From positions 1-64,000 of the forward strand of contig NZ_JAGEMK010000002.1 of assembly GCF_017565425.1 (NCBI RefSeq): a stretch of DNA of 64,000 nt. The letters run 5' to 3'. Shown piece by piece: positions 59,760 to 64,000 of this stretch. The notes beneath the pieces are model-generated. The model saw only the letters and a list, made by a program, of their open reading frames with translations. It was not told the origin of the DNA and made no database searches. Made by a program: the position numbers and the translations under genes. Every line of letters starts with the position of its first letter. Positions within the stretch are counted from its first letter, which is position 1. Source of the DNA: Actinotalea soli. GTDB taxonomy: Bacteria > Actinomycetota > Actinomycetes > Actinomycetales > Cellulomonadaceae.

Positions 59760-60878
59760 GTGAATCTCCCTCAGAACCATCCCTTGATCGACGGCCGCAC
59801 GGCCGGTTCCGCGCTCGTCCGGGCATTCCGCGCGGGCCGTGACGGGCATTCTCGTGACGAAGGCCACACGGCCTCCGCGGGCCCGGTGACCACCTCGCGG
59901 ACGGGGCACGTCCCGGTGTGGTTCATGCGTCAGGCCGGCCGGTCCCTGCCCGAGTACCGGGCCCTGCGCGAGGGCACCGCGATGCTCGACGCCTGCCTGG
60001 ACCCGGCCATGGCGAGCGAGATCACCCTGCAGCCCGTGCGCCGCCACGGGGTGGACGCCGGGATCTTCTTCAGCGACATCGTGGTGCCCCTGCTGCTGGC
60101 CGGGGTGGACGTGGACATCGTCCCGGGCACCGGCCCGGTCTTCGCGGACCCGGTCCGCACCGCGGCCGACGTCGCCCGGTTGCGTCCGATCGACCCCGCG
60201 GCCCTCGCGCCGATCACCGAGGGGGTGGCCCGCACGGTCGCCGAGCTCGGCCAGACCCCGCTCATCGGCTTCGCCGGGGCACCGTTCACCCTGGCCAGCT
60301 ACCTGGTCGAGGGCGGCCCGTCGAAGGACCAGCTGCGGGCCCGCACGCTCATGCACGCCGAGCCCGAGACCTGGCAGGCCCTCATGGACTGGGCGGCCGA
60401 CGTGACCGGGGCGTTCCTGCGGGCGCAGGTGCTCGCCGGCACCAGCGCCGCGCAGCTCTTCGACTCGTGGGCGGGCTCGCTGTCCCTGGCCGACTACGAG
60501 GCGTACGTGGCCCCGGCGTCACGCCGGGCGCTGACCCACGTGGCCGACCTCGACGTGCCGGTGGTCCACTTCGGCACCGGCACGGGTGAGCTGCTCGCGG
60601 CCATGCGGGACGTCGGCGCCGACGTCGTCGGGGTGGACCACCGCATCGGGCTGGCCGAGGCCAACCGACGCCTCGGCGGGACGACCGTGGTGCAGGGGAA
60701 CATCGACCCCGCGCTGCTCGGAGCCCCGTGGCCGGCCCTCGAGGCCCACGTCCGCGAGGTCATCGCGCAGGGCAGCGAAGCCCCAGGTCACGTGCTCAAC
60801 CTGGGTCACGGCGTGCCCCCGACCACCGACCCCGAGGTGCTCACGCGCATCGTCCGCCTGGCCCACGGGGAGCTGTGA
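59760..60878 (+). CDS. hemE: Uroporphyrinogen decarboxylase
   Basis: A 372-residue enzyme that decarboxylates uroporphyrinogen III to coproporphyrinogen III. Signatures [16 protein letters not shown] and [17 protein letters not shown] are intact, as is [25 protein letters not shown] 28-residue Gly/Ser/His-rich insertion precedes the first signature, longer than in most homologues. GTG 59760 has no Shine-Dalgarno but lies 6 nt after CACAAT, suggesting a leaderless mRNA. It overlaps hemY by TGATG. Confidence 0.95.
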   Translation: MNLPQNHPLIDGRTAGSALVRAFRAGRDGHSRDEGHTASAGPVTTSRTGHVPVWFMRQAGRSLPEYRALREGTAMLDACLDPAMASEITLQPVRRHGVDAGIFFSDIVVPLLLAGVDVDIVPGTGPVFADPVRTAADVARLRPIDPAALAPITEGVARTVAELGQTPLIGFAGAPFTLASYLVEGGPSKDQLRARTLMHAEPETWQALMDWAADVTGAFLRAQVLAGTSAAQLFDSWAGSLSLADYEAYVAPASRRALTHVADLDVPVVHFGTGTGELLAAMRDVGADVVGVDHRIGLAEANRRLGGTTVVQGNIDPALLGAPWPALEAHVREVIAQGSEAPGHVLNLGHGVPPTTDPEVLTRIVRLAHGEL

Positions 60879-62278
60879 TGCCCGCTCCCGTGGTCGTCGT
60901 CGGGGGTGGGGTCGCGGGTCTGGTCACGGCCCGAGACCTCGCGATCGCGGGACGCGAGGTGGTGCTCCTCGAGGCGCGGGACCGCCCCGGTGGCTGCATC
61001 GGCGTGCACGAGGTCGACGGGCTGCGGCTCGACGCGGGGGCGGAGTCCTACGCGACCCGCTCCCCCGCCGTCCCGCGGCTGATCGAGGAGCTGGACCTGG
61101 CCGAGGACGTCGTGCTCCCGGCCGCGGGGGCGGCGTGGGTGCACGGTCCGCACGGCGCCGCCCCGCTGCCCCGCACGGGCGCCCTGGGCATCCCAGGGAC
61201 GCCGTGGGCCGCCGACGTGCGGCGGGCGGTCGGGGTGCTGGGCGCGGCCCGGGCGGGCCTGGACCGCTGGCTGCCGGCCCGCGTGGGCCTGGGCGCCGAG
61301 CCGGTGAGCCTGGGCCAGCTGGTGCGGGCGCGCCAGGGCCGTCGCGTGCTCGACCGCCTCGTGGACCCCGTGGTCACCGGGGTCCACTCGGCCCGGCCCG
61401 ACGACGTCGACCTGGGGGTGCTGCCCGGGCTGCGTGAGCTGGTGCTCGAGCACGGGTCGCTGGCCGGCGCCGTGACGGCGATGCGCGCCGCCGCCCCCGC
61501 CGGAGCCGCCGTCGCGGGCCTGCGGGGTGGGATGAACCGCCTGGTCACGGCCCTGTGGGAGGACTCCGTGGCGCAAGGGGTCGACGTCCGCACCGGGACT
61601 CGCGCCGAGTCCCTCGAGCGGGCCGGGGGCACCTGGACCATCGGCACGACGGCGGGCCCGGTGGTGGCCTCGCAGGTGGTGGTGGCCCTCGACAACGACG
61701 CCGCCGTGCGCCTGCTCGCCCCGCACGCCCCGGCCGCCACCGCGATGACCGGGCCGCCCAACGGGGTGGTGCTCGCGACCCTCGTGGTCGACGCCCCGGT
61801 GCTCGACCAGGCCCCGCGCGGGACCGGGGTGCTCGTCGCCCTGGGCGCCCCCGGGGTGCGGGCCAAGGCCCTGACCCACGCGACGGCGAAGTGGGCCTGG
61901 CTCGCGCAGACCGCGGGGCCCGGGCGGCACGTGCTGCGCCTGTCCTACGGCTGGGCGGGACGGCCCGCGGGCCCCTCGGCCGAGGCATCCCCCGAGGTCG
62001 CGGCGGACCTCGGCGACGACCTGCGCGAGACGGCCCTGGCAGACGCCGCGACGCTGCTGGGCGTGCCCCTCGAGCTCGACCAGGTGCGCGGGTTCGGGCG
62101 GACGACGTGGCGCCACGGCCTCAACCCGACGCGGCCCGGGCACGGCGCCCAGGTGGCTCGGCTGCGGGCGGAGCTCACCGCCCAGCCGGGGCTGCACGCC
62201 GCGGGGGCGTGGCTCGCAGGGACCGGTCTGGCGGCCGTGGTGGCCGACGCCCGCCGGGTCGCCGCCTCCCTCGTGTGA
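60878..62278 (+). CDS. hemY: Protoporphyrinogen/coproporphyrinogen oxidase
   Basis: A 466-residue FAD-dependent oxidase. The dinucleotide-binding start is VVVVGGGVAGLVTARDLAIAG with ARDRPGGCIGVHEVDGLRLDAGAESY, and the C-terminal FAD block is GLHAAGAWLAGTGLAAVVADA. Together with hemQ and hemH downstream it indicates the coproporphyrin-dependent pathway of Gram-positive bacteria, where it oxidises coproporphyrinogen III. The start overlaps the hemE stop. Also called cgoX. Confidence 0.92.
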   Translation: MPAPVVVVGGGVAGLVTARDLAIAGREVVLLEARDRPGGCIGVHEVDGLRLDAGAESYATRSPAVPRLIEELDLAEDVVLPAAGAAWVHGPHGAAPLPRTGALGIPGTPWAADVRRAVGVLGAARAGLDRWLPARVGLGAEPVSLGQLVRARQGRRVLDRLVDPVVTGVHSARPDDVDLGVLPGLRELVLEHGSLAGAVTAMRAAAPAGAAVAGLRGGMNRLVTALWEDSVAQGVDVRTGTRAESLERAGGTWTIGTTAGPVVASQVVVALDNDAAVRLLAPHAPAATAMTGPPNGVVLATLVVDAPVLDQAPRGTGVLVALGAPGVRAKALTHATAKWAWLAQTAGPGRHVLRLSYGWAGRPAGPSAEASPEVAADLGDDLRETALADAATLLGVPLELDQVRGFGRTTWRHGLNPTRPGHGAQVARLRAELTAQPGLHAAGAWLAGTGLAAVVADARRVAASLV

Positions 62279-62459
62279 GACCTGTCACGCGACCGGTCGG
62301 AATAGATCGAGGAGGACACCGGAAAGGCATCGTCGCCACCCCCGGGAACAGGAGGGATCTCCCTTTCTGACATGGTGTCCGAATGTTCTGACGACCTGTC
62401 ATCTCAGGTGCGGGCGCCGTGGATTTTCGCATTTCCTTCTGCTCCACCAGACTTCACCC

Positions 62460-63155
62460 ATGACCTCTGCAGCCGATGCCGTGCAGGACGTCCCCGAGCC
62501 CGGGGCCTGGACCCTCTGGACGGTGCTGCGCCGTCCCGACGCGCCGACCTACCCGCGGCCCACCACGCCCCTGCCCGACCTCGCCCACGCCGCCGTCGAG
62601 CCCGGCGAGGGTGTCGAGCTGCGCGGGGTCTACGACGTCTCGGGCATGCGCGCCGACGCCGACCTGATGATCTGGCTGCACGGCGAGAGCCCCGAGGGCC
62701 TGCAGGCCGCGATCCGCCGGCTGCGCCGCACCACCGAGCTCGCCCCGCTCACCCCGAGCTGGTCCGCCATGGGGGTGCACCGCCCGGCCGAGTTCAGCGC
62801 CAACCACCTGCCGGCCTACATGCGGGACACCACGCCCAAGCAGTGGATCACCGTGTACCCCTTCGTCCGGTCCTACGAGTGGTACCTGCTGCCGACCGAG
62901 GAGCGTCGTGCGATGCTCGGTCAGCACGGCCGCATGGGCCGTGAGTACCCCCAGGTGCTGTCCAACACGGTCGCCTCGTTCACGCTGGGCGACTACGAGT
63001 GGATCCTCGGTCTCGAGGCCGACGAGCTCGTGGAGCTGGTCGACCTCATGCGCTACCTGCGTGAGACCGACGCGCGTCGCCACGTGCGCGAGGAGGTCCC
63101 CTTCTTCACCGGACGGCGCATCGAGGTCGACGAGGTCGCGGAGGTCCTGCTGTGA
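62460..63155 (+). CDS. hemQ: Coproheme decarboxylase (chlorite dismutase family)
   Basis: A 231-residue HemQ. The catalytic tyrosine lies in [17 protein letters not shown] and the proximal haem histidine in [15 protein letters not shown]. It converts iron-coproporphyrin III to haem b, the last step of the coproporphyrin pathway. There is no Shine-Dalgarno before the ATG; AGACTT 5 nt upstream could be a -10 box. The 180 bp upstream (62279-62459) contain no clear structure. hemH follows with a GTGA overlap. Also called chdC. Confidence 0.95.
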   Translation: MTSAADAVQDVPEPGAWTLWTVLRRPDAPTYPRPTTPLPDLAHAAVEPGEGVELRGVYDVSGMRADADLMIWLHGESPEGLQAAIRRLRRTTELAPLTPSWSAMGVHRPAEFSANHLPAYMRDTTPKQWITVYPFVRSYEWYLLPTEERRAMLGQHGRMGREYPQVLSNTVASFTLGDYEWILGLEADELVELVDLMRYLRETDARRHVREEVPFFTGRRIEVDEVAEVLL

Positions 63156-64000
63156 GCACACCGGTCGAGTCCGGTCCTGAGTTCGTCCGAGCCACCGAGG
63201 TGGGGCCGCAGACGCTGCCCGACCGTGAGCCGCAGGCCCCCGCGCCCTACGACGCGATCCTGCTGGTCTCCTTCGGCGGCCCCGAGGGCCAGGACGACGT
63301 CCTGCCGTTCCTGCGGAACGTCACCCGCGGCCGCGGCATCCCGGACGAGCGCCTCGAGGAGGTCGCGCACCACTACCGCCACTTCGGCGGGGTGAGCCCG
63401 ATCAACGACCAGAACCGAGCCCTGCAGGCCGCGCTGGCCGCCGAGCTCGAGTCCCGTGGCATCGACCTTCCCGTGCTGTGGGGCAACCGCAACTGGGACC
63501 CCTTCCTCACCGACGCCGTGCGTGAGGCCCACGCGGCGGGCCACCGGCGCCTGCTCGCCGTGGTGACCAGCGCGTACTCCTCGTACTCCTCCTGCCGCCA
63601 GTACCGCGAGGACCTCGCCGAGGCCCTCATCGAGACGGGCCTCGAGGGCGAGATGCACATCGACAAGGTGCGCCAGTACTTCGACCACCCCGGCTTCGTC
63701 ACCCCCTTCGTCGAGGGCGTGCGCGAGGCGCTGCTCCGCACCCAGGAGAAGCTCCCCGAGATCGACCTGGCGCGCGAGGCCCACGTGCTCTTCGCGACCC
63801 ACTCCATCCCGACGACGACGGCGGTGTCCTCGGGCCCGCCCGTCGCGAACCTCGGGCCCGACGGCGCGTACGCCGCCCAGCACCGTGCCGTGGCCGAGGT
63901 CGTCATGGCCAGCGCCGGGGCCGGCGGCGACCTGGGGACGGGTGGCTCGGCGGCCCACCTGGCCGCGGTGCCGTGGTCCCTGGTCTACCAGTCCCGCAGC
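63152..64000 (+). CDS. hemH: Ferrochelatase, partial (runs off the window end)
   Basis: 283 codons are seen; the C-terminus lies beyond the window. The start is a GTG overlapping the hemQ stop (GTGA). Family parts include [58 protein letters not shown] and [11 protein letters not shown] with a conserved histidine. In this operon it should insert iron into coproporphyrin III (CpfC function). Residues 1-30 form a divergent N-terminal extension. Genes for hemC, hemD and hemB are expected next. Confidence 0.93.
   Translation, partial: MSTPVESGPEFVRATEVGPQTLPDREPQAPAPYDAILLVSFGGPEGQDDVLPFLRNVTRGRGIPDERLEEVAHHYRHFGGVSPINDQNRALQAALAAELESRGIDLPVLWGNRNWDPFLTDAVREAHAAGHRRLLAVVTSAYSSYSSCRQYREDLAEALIETGLEGEMHIDKVRQYFDHPGFVTPFVEGVREALLRTQEKLPEIDLAREAHVLFATHSIPTTTAVSSGPPVANLGPDGAYAAQHRAVAEVVMASAGAGGDLGTGGSAAHLAAVPWSLVYQSRS

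Noticed and set aside
62430-62459. Leaderless promoter for hemQ (TTTCGC ... AGACTT)
   Set aside because: Both boxes are weak and the spacing to ATG is 5, so it was mentioned but not listed as a promoter.

Overview
The window is a high-GC actinobacterial chromosome segment, most likely from the order Micrococcales (an Intrasporangiaceae/Ornithinimicrobiaceae-like relative). Signs of this are the codon third positions almost always G/C, frequent GTG starts, RskA-type anti-sigma factors, a HemY-HemQ-HemH coproporphyrin-type haem cluster and actinobacterial surface-repeat ABC transporter proteins. The genus cannot be fixed from sequence alone. I see no tRNA, rRNA, CRISPR, transposase or prophage.

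Layout. 1-250: a hemB fragment that ends in a 33-base C run, possibly an assembly edge. 251-4508: DinB-like, TetR, PncC, thioredoxin/NHL protein, YeaQ-like membrane protein. 4741-10750: a hypothetical, a small membrane gene bracketed by two 50-bp palindromes, and a four-gene ectoine degradation operon (doeB2-doeD-doeA-doeC, minus strand). 11134-15298: small membrane, cupin and lipoprotein genes, a trypsin-like protease with a small companion, and a frameshifted gene. 15365-19071: DUF4397 protein, class F sortase, ECF sigma and RskA-like anti-sigma unit. 19079-22985: TetR/DoxX pair, a second ECF sigma with its membrane partner, and a DUF4406-like/DeoR pair. 23497-31243: a five-gene 'anchored repeat' zinc-type ABC transporter operon behind a Zur-like operator. 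31514-34409: a tiny secreted two-cysteine peptide divergent from an HTH-NB-ARC-TPR regulator. 34441-40119: copper-related CopD-CtaG and CopC, plus an MFS exporter. 40129-43838: branched-chain/pyruvate dehydrogenase E1alpha-E1beta-E2, whose E2 linker carries three in-frame copies of the 50-bp palindrome. 44054-47462: HisC-like aminotransferase, holin-like membrane protein, alpha/beta hydrolase with WXG-like partner. 47636-50734: ehuABCD-type ectoine importer. 51002-55391: MoxR/DUF58/DUF4129 cluster. 55459-64000: purB, a chemoreceptor, hemA divergent from hemE-hemY-hemQ-hemH (hemH runs off the end).

The doe operon and the ehu importer lie 40 kb apart but form one pathway: ectoine uptake, then breakdown to aspartate. 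The anchored-repeat operon would capture zinc at the wall and pass it to the membrane permease. The haem genes supply the coproporphyrin-dependent branch.

Three patterns cross gene boundaries. First, five copies of an exactly 50-bp palindrome, three of them inside a coding sequence. Second, about a dozen genes with no Shine-Dalgarno and a -10-like hexamer about 6 nt before the start codon, suggesting leaderless mRNAs. Third, two unlinked genes with FliA-like promoter motifs. The peptide/STAND-regulator pair is the best candidate for an undescribed system.
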